Below, in pieces: positions 18,361 to 26,982 of a stretch of 64,000 nt of DNA (positions are counted from its first letter, which is position 1; each line of letters starts with the position of its first letter). The position numbers and the translations under genes were made by a program. The DNA is taken from assembly GCA_900317155.1 (NCBI GenBank), contig ONFO01000007.1:124001-188000 (forward strand). Direction: 5' to 3'. The notes beneath the pieces were generated by a model. The model was given only the letters and a program-made list of their open reading frames with translations. It was not told the DNA's origin and did not search any database. This stretch comes from an uncultured Bacteroidales bacterium. GTDB lineage: Bacteria > Bacteroidota > Bacteroidia > Bacteroidales > F082.

Positions 18361-19089
18361 ATGGGAAGAGCATTTGAATACCGCAAAGCGGCCAAGCTGA
18401 AAAGATGGGGACACATGTCAAGAGTGTTCCCGAAACTCGGAAAACTGATCACCATCGCTGCCAAAGAAGGCGGTCCTGACCCCGACATGAACCCCAAACT
18501 GCGCCAGGCCATCCAGAACGCCAAGGCTGAGAACATGCCCAAGGACAACATCGATGCCGCCATCAAGCGCGCCACCGATAAGGACGCTGCCAACCTCGTT
18601 GAAATCACCTACGAAGGCAAAGGCCCCTATGGCATCCAATGCATGGTGGAATGTGCCACCGACAACACCACCCGCACCGTGGCCAACGTGAAGTCATACT
18701 TCAACAAGTGCGGCGGATCGTTCCTGCCTATCGGCTCGTTGGAGTTCATGTTCACCCGCAAGGCTGTCTTCGAGATTGAGATGCCCGCAGGCATGGACAA
18801 AGACGAACTGGAACTTGAGCTCATCGACTATGGCTTGGACGAAATCGTAACCGAGACCGACGAGGAAGAAGGCACCACCACGACCACCGTCTACACCGCC
18901 TGGACCGACTATGGCACCATGCACGACGCCCTCGAAGAGCGTAAAATCAACATCGTGAAAGCCAACCTGCAGCGTTTCCCCAACCAAACCGTCAGCTTCA
19001 CCGACGAGCAGATGGTGGAAATCGAGAAATTCCTCGACAAACTCGATGAAGACGAAGACATCCAGGCAGTTTACACCAATATGGAATAA
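18361..19089 (+). CDS. YebC/PmpR-family protein
   Basis: 242 residues from the ATG at 18361, which gives the family start MGRAFEYRKAAKLKRWGHMS. Later motifs: AAKEGGPDPDMNPKLRQAI, KAENMPKDNIDAAIKRA, TYEGKGPYGI, DNTTRTVANVKSYFNKCGG. Members were described as transcription regulators and more recently as ribosome-associated factors easing proline-rich stalling. Which role applies here cannot be told. A hairpin terminator follows. Confidence 0.95.
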   Translation: MGRAFEYRKAAKLKRWGHMSRVFPKLGKLITIAAKEGGPDPDMNPKLRQAIQNAKAENMPKDNIDAAIKRATDKDAANLVEITYEGKGPYGIQCMVECATDNTTRTVANVKSYFNKCGGSFLPIGSLEFMFTRKAVFEIEMPAGMDKDELELELIDYGLDEIVTETDEEEGTTTTTVYTAWTDYGTMHDALEERKINIVKANLQRFPNQTVSFTDEQMVEIEKFLDKLDEDEDIQAVYTNME

Positions 19090-19104
19090 CACCCATCATC
19101 AAGT

Positions 19105-19127
19105 AACAGCATCTTCGTGATGCTGTT
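19105..19127 (+). terminator. Hairpin after the YebC gene
   Basis: AACAGCATC, five-base loop, GATGCTGTT. The nine-bp stem is perfect; the following U-run is poor. Confidence 0.6.
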
Positions 19128-19181
19128 TCCGATATTTTTATAAATAATCCTTTTTCTTGTCAAACACAAAAGAAAAAGGAT

Positions 19182-19189
19182 TATTTTTG
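19182..19189 (+). promoter_or_regulatory. -7 promoter box for the cyclase-like gene
   Basis: TATTTTTG, 24 bases before the ATG at 19213. Confidence 0.55.
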
Positions 19190-19212
19190 CAAAAATTTAA
19201 ACTTCATTTGAA

Positions 19213-19938
19213 ATGAGTTGGAATGATACTTTAGAACAAAAACTTGCCGCTTTGTCAAGCGTAGAGTTCGATTATACAGAAACCACTGACATCCGCAGAA
19301 CTTCTCAATTGGATCTTGGATGCACTGGCATCTTTACTGATGCAACGGTTATCTATTTTGAAATCAAGAATATTACCTATCTCCTTAAGGAGAATGGGCG
19401 AAGAAAAACCGCCCAGGTCTACACCATGTACAACGAGGTACTTACAGCGCTTGCCGAGCAAACAGGAGGCCTCCTTAACTGCTTTTCCCCTACCGCATTT
19501 CTTCTCATTTATCCTGGAAAAGAAGAAAGCATTAAGCAGGCGGTCACTGCAGCACTGAAAGTCGTTTACGCATTGACTGAGACATACAAGCACTATTTCT
19601 CAAGCATCTCCAATGTAGAGTTTGCCATGGGTCTTGACCACGGACATATCATGGGCACCAAAGTGCTGTCCGACTATGGCACAGAAAACATCGCATGGTT
19701 CGGCTCATGCATCTACAAAGCCATACGTATCTGCAAGGAATGCGCTCGTCCTTTCTATGTCGGCGTTTCGGGTTCCATCTACCACAGCCTCGACGAAAGC
19801 CTCAGAACCACTACACGTCGTATCTTGGGCATCAAGAAGAGCGTGGAGATGTGGACGAAGGTCACCTACCAATACGAGAACGTAAAGAAGCATCTCTATC
19901 AAAGCAATCATAAAATTCCTATCATTGAGGAGAAATAA
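19213..19938 (+). CDS. Class III nucleotidyl-cyclase-like domain protein, metal ligands altered
   Basis: 241 residues, no signal peptide or other domain. The layout follows a class III cyclase homology domain: a first strand ATVIYFEIKNITYLL, helix, GGLLNCFSPTAFLLIYPG, then FAMGLDHGHIMG and WFGSCIYKAIRICKEC, which match the VGIHxGxV and GxxxNxAxRL-type blocks. The first metal Asp position reads Glu (YFEIK) and the second (GDA in active enzymes) reads SPT. It may be an inactive nucleotide-binding domain or use altered chemistry. Monocistronic with its own promoter. Confidence 0.6.
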   Translation: MSWNDTLEQKLAALSSVEFDYTETTDIRRTSQLDLGCTGIFTDATVIYFEIKNITYLLKENGRRKTAQVYTMYNEVLTALAEQTGGLLNCFSPTAFLLIYPGKEESIKQAVTAALKVVYALTETYKHYFSSISNVEFAMGLDHGHIMGTKVLSDYGTENIAWFGSCIYKAIRICKECARPFYVGVSGSIYHSLDESLRTTTRRILGIKKSVEMWTKVTYQYENVKKHLYQSNHKIPIIEEK

Positions 19939-19974
19939 ATTGCCATAATTGTACGTTTGTTTCCCAAAATCGCA

Positions 19975-19982
19975 TAATTTTG
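19975..19982 (+). promoter_or_regulatory. -7 promoter box for the DUF3078 gene
   Basis: TAATTTTG, 29 bases before the ATG at 20011. Confidence 0.55.
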
Positions 19983-20010
19983 CGATTGGAAACAATGATT
20001 CACCAAACTG

Positions 20011-21243
20011 ATGAGATTACAGTTGAGGCAATTATTTCGTATCATATTGATTTTCATCATTACAACCGTCTCTTTCCAAGTCTTTGGACAAGAGCGGTAT
20101 GTTTTTTTCACCCCTCGAATCGATTCCATCTGCCAAAACACCCTTGACTATATCCGCATCCGGCAATCGCTTATCCTTCAGCAATACCAAGTCAATCAAG
20201 ACATCGAGCAAATCGGGCGTACCATCGACATGTTGAACCAAAACAAGAATGAGTACTTGAGCGATTTGGAGACCATCAAGAACGAACTCGATGCCGTCAA
20301 CCGTCACATCGACTCGCTTACCCCCAAGCGACCGGATGGTCCGCGTCCCAAAGAGAACATTATCGACATCTTAAACGAAAGGTTCTCGTTCCATGGCAAT
20401 TACGGATTAAACATCAACCAGTTGGCACTTTCCAACTGGGCAGCGGGTGGTGAAAATGCATGGACAGGCAAGGCTTTTGCCAATTTTGCATTGATTTATC
20501 ACAAAAAGAGATTCGAGCAAAAACTCGTCGGAGCCTTCGCCTTTGGCATCTCACGCTTCGGCGACAAACGAATTGAAAAACAGGACGACAAAATCGACCT
20601 CACCTATTCACTCTCGCTCGACAGCAAAACCCAGTGGAACATTTCGGCTGTAGCCACTTTCAACACCCAGTTTGCCAATGGATACAAGTACCCCAATGAC
20701 TCCACCATCATCTCCACTTTCTTCGCCCCCGCCTACCTCACCGTATCGGCTGGTTACTCATACAAGACCAAAGACGAGCATCTTCAGGTTTTCATGAGTC
20801 CTTTGGCCGGCAAGGTCACTTTTGTGATGAACCAAGAATTGGCCGACAAGGGAGCTTTCGGTGTCAAAAAAGGCTACTACAATCAGGACAGCATTTGGAT
20901 TCCAGGCGAGAACATCGCCCCCGCCATCGGCATCAACGTCATCATCAACTACAAGCAGCCCATCAGCAAAAGCATCAACTACACCACGATGCTCAACACC
21001 TTCTACAATTATCTTGAACGCCGCGATGACGATAGACTACGCCTCGACGTGAATTGGGAGAACACCATCCACTTCACCATTACCAAATTCTTGTCGACCA
21101 TACTCTTCGTCCATCTGAAATACGACCACAACACCACATTCCCCAAATACGAGGAGATTGAAGGCGTACAGACCGTAGTCGACAATGTGCCTAAGCTCCA
21201 ATTCAAGGAGTCGATAGGGATTGCGTTTTTACACAAGTTTTAA
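20011..21243 (+). CDS. DUF3078 exported protein
   Basis: 410 residues: a signal peptide (hydrophobic RIILIFIITTVSFQVFGQ), a coiled-coil-like stretch (about residues 45-100), then a DUF3078 domain whose start is NYGLNINQLALSNWAAGGEN. Alternating strands up to a terminal aromatic residue (IAFLHKF) suggest an outer-membrane beta-barrel. The function is unknown in the family. The rmlD gene follows after 11 bases. Confidence 0.8.
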   Translation: MRLQLRQLFRIILIFIITTVSFQVFGQERYVFFTPRIDSICQNTLDYIRIRQSLILQQYQVNQDIEQIGRTIDMLNQNKNEYLSDLETIKNELDAVNRHIDSLTPKRPDGPRPKENIIDILNERFSFHGNYGLNINQLALSNWAAGGENAWTGKAFANFALIYHKKRFEQKLVGAFAFGISRFGDKRIEKQDDKIDLTYSLSLDSKTQWNISAVATFNTQFANGYKYPNDSTIISTFFAPAYLTVSAGYSYKTKDEHLQVFMSPLAGKVTFVMNQELADKGAFGVKKGYYNQDSIWIPGENIAPAIGINVIINYKQPISKSINYTTMLNTFYNYLERRDDDRLRLDVNWENTIHFTITKFLSTILFVHLKYDHNTTFPKYEEIEGVQTVVDNVPKLQFKESIGIAFLHKF

Positions 21244-21254
21244 AACTATTGAAA

Positions 21255-22139
21255 ATGAACATATTAATCACAGGATGTAAAGGCCAATTAGGAACCGAGC
21301 TACAGAAAATAGCCGCAAGCGACACAAGCCATCAGTGGCTTTTCACCGATGTCGACACCCTGGACATCTGCGACAAAGCCGCGGTTGAGAAGTGCTTCGA
21401 GACAAACCGCATAGAAGCCTGCATCAATTGTGCCGCCTATACCGCTGTCGACAAAGCCGAAGATGAACCAGAACTGGCTACACTCATTAACAGTTTCGCA
21501 CCCAAAGTGCTGGCTGACACCTGCAAGAGACACAATGCGTTGCTGATTCACATTTCCACCGACTATGTCTTTGGCGGCGAAGCCAACGAACCTTATAAGG
21601 TGGACGACCCCATCAACCCGCAATCGATATACGGTAGCACTAAGGCTGAAGGCGAGCACCTCATCCGCGAGAGCTGCTGCAACTACATGATTGTGCGCAC
21701 GGCATGGCTCTACTCCTCAGTAGGCAAAAACTTCGTGAAGACCATGCTCATGCTGGGCGACACCAAAGAAGAAATCAACGTGGTGGTCGACCAGAAAGGC
21801 TGCCCCACTTGGGCACACGACCTGGCTGTGGCTTTGGTCGCCCTACTCAACAAAAACGGCAAGAAAGAAGTCCACGAGACCTTCCACTTCACCAACGAAG
21901 GGCAGATTACATGGTACGACTTCGCCGTGGCCATCATGGAGATCGGTGGAAAAACTTGTAAAGTAAACCCGATAACGACAGACCAATATCCCACCAAAGC
22001 GAAACGGCCAGCATACAGTGTGTTGGATTTGAGCAAGATCAAGGAATATGCTGGGATTGAGATACCAGATTGGCGGGAGAGCTTGGAGAAATGCATAGAA
22101 GAACTCAAACAAAGCCCCGTAGGGGCGACAAGACATTAA
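21255..22139 (+). CDS. rfbD: dTDP-4-dehydrorhamnose reductase
   Basis: 294 residues from the ATG at 21255 (a TTG two codons upstream is less likely). Rossmann NAD(P) motif GCKGQLGTEL, INCAAYTAVDKAEDE, HISTDYVFGG, the catalytic YGSTKAEGE (Tyr-x3-Lys) and VDQKGCPTWAHDLA are RmlD hallmarks. It makes dTDP-L-rhamnose, the last step of that pathway; rmlA, B and C are not in this window. The last residues (SPVGATRH) are encoded by a GCCCC-GTA-GGGGC hairpin repeat that appears to have replaced the original tail. Confidence 0.93.
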   Translation: MNILITGCKGQLGTELQKIAASDTSHQWLFTDVDTLDICDKAAVEKCFETNRIEACINCAAYTAVDKAEDEPELATLINSFAPKVLADTCKRHNALLIHISTDYVFGGEANEPYKVDDPINPQSIYGSTKAEGEHLIRESCCNYMIVRTAWLYSSVGKNFVKTMLMLGDTKEEINVVVDQKGCPTWAHDLAVALVALLNKNGKKEVHETFHFTNEGQITWYDFAVAIMEIGGKTCKVNPITTDQYPTKAKRPAYSVLDLSKIKEYAGIEIPDWRESLEKCIEELKQSPVGATRH

Positions 22140-22197
22140 GCAGGCGACGTAAGTCTTTGCGTTAGAGCGAAACAAACATCAACATAATATCAACAAT

Positions 22198-23919
22198 ATG
22201 GACACTCAAATCATCGAAAGAGCAAAATCGTGGCTCACTGAGCAATACGATGAAGAAACAAGAAAGAGCGTGCAAAACATGCTCGACAACGACCCTAACG
22301 AACTCACCGAGAGCTTCTACCGCAACCTCGAGTTCGGCACCGGCGGTCTGCGCGGCATCATGGGTGCCGGCACCAACCGCATGAACATCTACACCGTGGC
22401 CATGGCCACCCAAGGCTTCGCCAACTACATCAAGAAGATGCACCCTGGCAAGAAAGACCTCAGCGTCGCCATCTCCTACGACGGCCGCAACAACAGCCCC
22501 GCCTTCGCCAACGTCACCGCTGACGTGATGTCGGCCAACGGCATCAAAGTCTACATCTTCGACTGCCTCCGCCCCACCCCAGAACTTTCATTCGCCGTGC
22601 GCGAGATGAAATGCGATGCCGGCGTGATGGTCACCGCCTCGCACAACCCCAAGGAATACAACGGCTACAAGGCCTATTGGAACGACGGCGGTCAGCTGGT
22701 CAGCCCACACGACAAGAATGTCATCGCTGAGGTGGAAAAAATCACCGACCCCTCGATGGTCAACTTCAAGCGCAATCCCGACCTCATCACTGTCTTGGAC
22801 GAGAAGTTTGACGACATCTATTTAAATAAGGTGTACGGCCTCTCCCTCTCGCTCGACCTCATCAAGAAGCACAAGGACATGCGCATCGTCTACACCCCCA
22901 TCCACGGCACAGGTCGCCGCTTGGTGCCCGAGATTCTTAAGCGCAAAGGCTTCGAGAACGTCTATTGTGTTGAGGAACAGATGGTCGTCGACGGCAACTT
23001 CCCCACTGTAAAGTCTCCCAACCCTGAGGAGCCTGCTGCCATGGCTTTGGCCGTGAAGAAGGCACAGGAAGTGAATGCCGACCTCGTCATGGCCACCGAC
23101 CCCGACGCCGACCGTGTGGGCATCGCAGTGAAAGACGACAAGGGTGAGTACATCCTGCTCAACGGCAACCAAACTGGCAGCCTCTTCGTCTACTACCTAC
23201 TGACCCGCTGGAACGAGTTAGGCAAACTCACTGGAAAAGAGTTCATCGTAAAGACCATCGTCACCACCGAGCTGATCTTCGAGATGGCGAAGAAATACAA
23301 TGTGGACCGTTACGATGTGCTGACTGGCTTTAAGTATATCGCCGACAAGATCCTCGAACTCGAAGGCAAGAAGCAGTTCATCGGTGGCGGCGAAGAAAGC
23401 TACGGTTACTTGGCTGGCGACTTCGTCCGCGACAAGGACGCCGTCATCGCCACCAGCATGATTGCCGAGGCCGCTGCCTGGGCTGCTGAGCAAGGCAAGA
23501 CGCTCTATCAGCTGCTCATGGACATCTACAAGGAGTTCGGTCTCTACAAGGAGAAACTCGTCTCCCTGACCAAGAAAGGCATCAGCGGCACCGAGGAAAT
23601 CAAGGCTTTGATGGCCAAGTTCCGCACCATCCCGCCCACCGTCATCGCTGGCGAGAAAGTCATTGAGATCCGCGACTACAAGCTTCAAGAAGCCAAGGAT
23701 TTGACTACAGGAAAGGTCACGCCTATCACCTTGCCGAAGAGCGATGTGTTGCAGTTCTTCACTGAGAGTGGATCGAAGATCACCATCCGTCCTTCGGGCA
23801 CTGAGCCGAAGATCAAGTTCTACTTCAGCATGAAAGGCGATGCATCGAACGGTCTTGAACCGGCCATTAAGGTCCTTGACACCAAGCTCGACCAAGCAGC
23901 CAAAGAGCTGACTGAGTGA
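22198..23919 (+). CDS. Phosphoglucomutase/phosphomannomutase (alpha-D-phosphohexomutase)
   Basis: 573 residues, the long PgcA/PGM2-like form. Key sites: sugar-phosphate entry FGTGGLRGIMGAG, phosphoserine loop TASHNPKEYNGYK, metal loop DPDADRVGIAV, sugar-binding GGEESYGYL and phosphate-binding RPSGTEPKIKFYF. It interconverts hexose 1- and 6-phosphates and would supply glucose-1-phosphate for dTDP-sugars such as the one finished by the preceding rfbD. A perfect 15-bp terminator follows. Confidence 0.95.
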   Translation: MDTQIIERAKSWLTEQYDEETRKSVQNMLDNDPNELTESFYRNLEFGTGGLRGIMGAGTNRMNIYTVAMATQGFANYIKKMHPGKKDLSVAISYDGRNNSPAFANVTADVMSANGIKVYIFDCLRPTPELSFAVREMKCDAGVMVTASHNPKEYNGYKAYWNDGGQLVSPHDKNVIAEVEKITDPSMVNFKRNPDLITVLDEKFDDIYLNKVYGLSLSLDLIKKHKDMRIVYTPIHGTGRRLVPEILKRKGFENVYCVEEQMVVDGNFPTVKSPNPEEPAAMALAVKKAQEVNADLVMATDPDADRVGIAVKDDKGEYILLNGNQTGSLFVYYLLTRWNELGKLTGKEFIVKTIVTTELIFEMAKKYNVDRYDVLTGFKYIADKILELEGKKQFIGGGEESYGYLAGDFVRDKDAVIATSMIAEAAAWAAEQGKTLYQLLMDIYKEFGLYKEKLVSLTKKGISGTEEIKALMAKFRTIPPTVIAGEKVIEIRDYKLQEAKDLTTGKVTPITLPKSDVLQFFTESGSKITIRPSGTEPKIKFYFSMKGDASNGLEPAIKVLDTKLDQAAKELTE

Positions 23920-23937
23920 TAGATAAGAACTATTGTT

Positions 23938-23969
23938 GGAAAAAGCGGAAAATATTTTCCGCTTTTTCC
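23938..23969 (+). terminator. Intrinsic terminator after the phosphohexomutase gene
   Basis: A perfect 15-bp palindrome (GGAAAAAGCGGAAAA arm, 2-base centre) whose 3' arm ends in CTTTTTCC. Confidence 0.85.
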
Positions 23970-23991
23970 TTGTTCGTATTGAAATAATATC

Positions 23992-23999
23992 TATTTTTG
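23992..23999 (+). promoter_or_regulatory. -7 promoter box for tRNA-Met
   Basis: TATTTTTG, 13 bases before the first base of the tRNA. Confidence 0.6.
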
Positions 24000-24012
24000 C
24001 ACCCCGAAACGA

Positions 24013-24086
24013 GGCGGGATAGCTCAGCAGGTTAGAGCGTCGGATTCATAACCCGGAGGTCTCGAGTTCAATTCTCGATCCCGCTA
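24013..24086 (+). tRNA. tRNA with CAT anticodon (elongator Met type)
   Basis: Cloverleaf by eye: acceptor GGCGGGA/TCCCGCT with a G-U end pair, T8-A9, D stem GCTC/GAGC, anticodon loop TTCATAA, variable AGGTC, T stem TCGAG/CTCGA with loop TTCAATT, discriminator A. CCA is not encoded. The anticodon stem TCGGA/CCCGG carries an A31-C39 mismatch next to the loop. It lacks the initiator mismatch at position 1-72 and the three G-C pairs of fMet, so elongator Met is most likely; a tRNA-Ile2 modified by TilS cannot be excluded. Confidence 0.93.
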
Positions 24087-24093
24087 CTAAATG

Positions 24094-24127
24094 AGAGTAA
24101 GGTTGAAAATCGACCTTACTCTTTTCT
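24094..24127 (+). terminator. Terminator after tRNA-Met
   Basis: GAGTAAGGT/ACCTTACTC stem followed by TTTTC TTTTT. Confidence 0.8.
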
Positions 24128-24154
24128 TTTTGTTCTACATAATGGTTTTTTTCG

Positions 24155-24162
24155 TACTTTTG
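24155..24162 (+). promoter_or_regulatory. -7 promoter box for the SH3 lipoprotein gene
   Basis: TACTTTTG, 29 bases before the ATG at 24191. Confidence 0.55.
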
Positions 24163-24190
24163 TCGGACTTGACCATAAAAACGACTTACC

Positions 24191-24754
24191 ATGAAAAGGC
24201 ATTTGTATGCAGTAATGCTCCTGCTGGGTCTGAGCATAACGGCTTTCTCTTGTGGCGGCAGAGGCAATACCTCCGATGACTCCACCACCCCTGCTGATAC
24301 TACCGATACCGATACCATCGAGACCACCATCACGAACACTTTGCCGAATAACACAGAAATCCCCACTGTAGAAGCAGCCTCTGTCGACAACATGAAAATG
24401 GTGTTAGACAACCAAGGCAATCTGGTGGGACGCTATGTGGGCACCAACGAGAACACATATACGGTTTCCGTTCAGGACAATTTTGAAGTTCCAAAGGATG
24501 GTCACCGGATAGTGGAATTCAGTGCGGCCAACAAGCAAGGGGTTCTTTATACACGACGCACCCATGTCAACATAAGGAAATCGCCTTCGCTCACTGCCCC
24601 TATCGTGACACAGATCTCCTACGAGAAAGGCAATGTCCCTGAGACTTATCCCTGTCTCGGCAAGACCGATGAATGGTACAAGATCCGAGTGAAAGACAAA
24701 GTGGGATACGTCCGTCACGACTTGGTCGAGTGGGACGGTATGGATTCGTTCTGA
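24191..24754 (+). CDS. SH3b-domain lipoprotein
   Basis: 187 residues. Lipoprotein signal with lipobox ending AFSC (Cys21), a Thr/Asp-rich low-complexity linker (about residues 25-60), a middle segment with no recognised fold, and a C-terminal bacterial SH3 domain (THVNIRKSPSLTAPIV, CLGKTDEWYKIRVKDKVGYVRHDLV). SH3b domains bind peptidoglycan or other ligands; this protein probably sits on the periplasmic face of a membrane. It converges on the transporter gene with only five bases between the stops. Confidence 0.82.
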   Translation: MKRHLYAVMLLLGLSITAFSCGGRGNTSDDSTTPADTTDTDTIETTITNTLPNNTEIPTVEAASVDNMKMVLDNQGNLVGRYVGTNENTYTVSVQDNFEVPKDGHRIVEFSAANKQGVLYTRRTHVNIRKSPSLTAPIVTQISYEKGNVPETYPCLGKTDEWYKIRVKDKVGYVRHDLVEWDGMDSF

Positions 24755-24759
24755 CAGAA

Positions 24760-26109
24760 TCACGCCCAAAGCAACAAGCCTCCACAGATAATCAATCCCG
24801 TGACAAACAGGTCGATGATGCAGAAGCCCATGATGTCTTTTGCGTTAAGTTTGGCAATGGCCAAGGCTGGCAAGGCCCAGAAAGGCTGAATGAGGTTGGT
24901 CCAGGCATCGCCCCACGAGATGGCCATGCCCGTCAGACCGGGAGCCACACCCAATGTCGCGCCTGCCGTGAACATAATCGGAGCCTGAATGGCCCAGTGT
25001 CCGCCGCCCGAAGGCACGAACATATTCAGGATAGCCGCACAGAAGAAGGTAAACAAAGGATAGGTCTTTGGCGTGGAGATGGACACGCAGGCATTGCTGA
25101 TCACTTCGCCTAAGCATATTCCCGAAGCACCCACTCCCGTGATGATGCCCATGATGCCCGCATAGAAGGGGAACTGCAACAAGATGCCTGCAGCGCCTCC
25201 CACCGACTTGCCAAAAGCTCTGACATAGGCCAAAGGCGTGCCGTGCAGGATGACACCCAAAAACAGGAACAGCATGATGACCGCACCAAGGTCGAAGCTG
25301 CCGCCTTTGAAGAACAATTTAATGACCAAATAGGACAAGCCCAACAAAGAGATAATCCACGAAAGCACAGGGCTATTCTCCAACTTTTCGGCTGGCGTGG
25401 TCGCTTTCGGTTGAGGCTTAGGCTCTTCCTCAAATAGCAGAGCAGGCTCGATGGTAACCACTTGATCCCCTTTGGGATGCATCAACGCATTGACGAGCAT
25501 GATGGCCACGATGACCACCGCCACCATGATGAGGTTCTGTGGCGCAAGGATGGTTTGGCCTATCGGGATGGGATGCGTCAACGCACCCTTGGTGACCACC
25601 TCAAGATTGGAGCCTTCTGTGGCCATCGTCAGCGGGATGGAACCCGAGAGGCCGGCATGCCACACCACGAAACCGCTATAGGCCGATGCGATGAGCAGGC
25701 GATAGTCGACACCGCGGAGTTTTTTGGCGATTTCCTTGGCGAAGATGACGCCCACAATGAGGCCGAAGCCCCAGTTGAGCCAGCAGGCGATGGCAGAGAT
25801 GCCCGTCACCAAGGCTATGGCACCGGCAGGTGTCTTGGGCAAAGCCGCCATGGCACTGATGCCCCTCTTGATGGAAGGCGCCGCCGCCAAGGCCGAACCT
25901 GTCACCAAGACCAAGGCCATCTGCATGGCGAAAGCCAACAACGACCACACGCCATTGCCCCAATGCTCGACCACCTCGAGAGGCGTCTGCTTACAAACGG
26001 GCATGGCGATGATGAAGGCCAACAAAGTCAGAACGACGGCAAAAATGAAGGGCTCAGGCAAGTATTTCTGAACCAGCTTTACACAAAAACGGATGAGCTT
26101 CTGGAACAT
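24760..26109 (-). CDS. AtoE-like short-chain fatty acid transporter
   Basis: 449 residues with about 11-12 hydrophobic helices. It matches the AtoE/TIGR00366 group by FQKLIRFCVKLVQKYLPEPF at the start, EHWGNGVWSLLAFAMQMALVLVTG, WLNWGFGLIVGVIFAKE, and the late PSGGGHWAIQAPIMF and GDAWTNLIQPFWALP blocks. These inner-membrane proteins are predicted to move short-chain fatty acids such as butyrate or acetoacetate. No ato catabolic genes lie nearby. An AT-rich repeat tract separates it from truA. Confidence 0.88.
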   Translation of the reverse strand: MFQKLIRFCVKLVQKYLPEPFIFAVVLTLLAFIIAMPVCKQTPLEVVEHWGNGVWSLLAFAMQMALVLVTGSALAAAPSIKRGISAMAALPKTPAGAIALVTGISAIACWLNWGFGLIVGVIFAKEIAKKLRGVDYRLLIASAYSGFVVWHAGLSGSIPLTMATEGSNLEVVTKGALTHPIPIGQTILAPQNLIMVAVVIVAIMLVNALMHPKGDQVVTIEPALLFEEEPKPQPKATTPAEKLENSPVLSWIISLLGLSYLVIKLFFKGGSFDLGAVIMLFLFLGVILHGTPLAYVRAFGKSVGGAAGILLQFPFYAGIMGIITGVGASGICLGEVISNACVSISTPKTYPLFTFFCAAILNMFVPSGGGHWAIQAPIMFTAGATLGVAPGLTGMAISWGDAWTNLIQPFWALPALAIAKLNAKDIMGFCIIDLFVTGLIICGGLLLWA

Positions 26110-26114
26110 GGGGG

Positions 26115-26205
26115 ATGAGATTTAAAGATTCAAAGATATAAAATTCAAAATTTAAAGATTTAAAATTTAAAGATTTAAAATTTAAGATTCAAGATTCAAA
26201 GATTG
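26115..26205. repeat. AT-rich short direct repeats
   Basis: Alternating ATTTAAAGATTTAAA and ATTCAAAGATTCAA units, roughly 7-bp steps with a 14-bp super-period, fill the truA-transporter gap and run into the last codons of truA (SLNLES). Confidence 0.7.
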
Positions 26206-26940
26206 TGTTTCATACTCCACTTCTTCTAAGAACAACGCATGGGCTGGCACTGAAGTCCCTGCCTCGCAGCGGTCTTTGCGTTCGATGACGGCACGGAACT
26301 CCTCCAAGCTCATGCGCCCCTTCCCTATCTCCAACAAGGTGCCGACGATGGCCCGCACCATATTGCGCAAGAAACGGTCGGCCTTGATGCGGAACACCAA
26401 CAAGTCGTCCTGCTCAAACCAACGTGCTTCCATAATCTTGCAGTTGTTGGTCTTCACCTGGGTATGCACTTTCGAGAAGCTCGTGAAGTCCTCATACTCA
26501 AAAAGGATATCGGCGGCTTCCTGCATCTTGGCCACATCCAAATCGCCATAAAGGAAATAGGCATCGTTGGTATGGAAGGGATTCTTCGTGCGCGTGATGT
26601 AATAATGATAGGTGCGCGACACAGCATCGAAGCGGGCATGCACGTCGGGCGCGACCTGCCAGATCCGGTAAATCACGATGTCCTCGGGAAGGAAGGCATT
26701 CATTTGATGGGCAAGCGTTTCCGTGTCATTCAGCTCTTGCTCCATGTCGAAATGGGCATAATAATTCCGTGCATGGACACCCGTGTCGGTGCGCCCGCAG
26801 CCTGTGATGGAGACCTGTTGTCCCAACTTGAGGCTCAGGCATTGCTCCACCGTGGCCTGTACACTGTCGGAGTGCGGCTGAATCTGATAGCCATGGTAGC
26901 GGCTGCCGTTGTAAGCCATGTGAATGAAATAACGCGGCAT
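26182..26940 (-). CDS. truA: tRNA pseudouridine synthase A
   Basis: 252 residues from the ATG at 26940 (MPRYFIHMAYNGSRYHGYQ); an upstream ATG at 26961 falls inside the promoter box. The catalytic Asp lies in CGRTDTGVHARNYYAHFD; other blocks are DAVSRTYHYYI and FRIKADRFLRNMVRAIVG. It modifies U38-U40 in tRNA anticodon stem-loops. The C-terminus is coded by the AT-rich repeat tract and may vary between strains. Confidence 0.95.
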   Translation of the reverse strand: MPRYFIHMAYNGSRYHGYQIQPHSDSVQATVEQCLSLKLGQQVSITGCGRTDTGVHARNYYAHFDMEQELNDTETLAHQMNAFLPEDIVIYRIWQVAPDVHARFDAVSRTYHYYITRTKNPFHTNDAYFLYGDLDVAKMQEAADILFEYEDFTSFSKVHTQVKTNNCKIMEARWFEQDDLLVFRIKADRFLRNMVRAIVGTLLEIGKGRMSLEEFRAVIERKDRCEAGTSVPAHALFLEEVEYETQSLNLES

Positions 26941-26958
26941 CTGTGTTAAATGATGGCA

Positions 26959-26966
26959 CAAAAATA
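26959..26966 (-). promoter_or_regulatory. -7 promoter box for truA
   Basis: TATTTTTG on the minus strand, 18 bases before the ATG at 26940. Confidence 0.6.
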
Positions 26967-26982
26967 GAGAAAAAGTAAATGC

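Noticed and set aside
24013-24086. tRNA as integration site of a mobile element
   Set aside because: No integrase or repeated tRNA 3' end was seen between it and the accessory region, 8 kb away.
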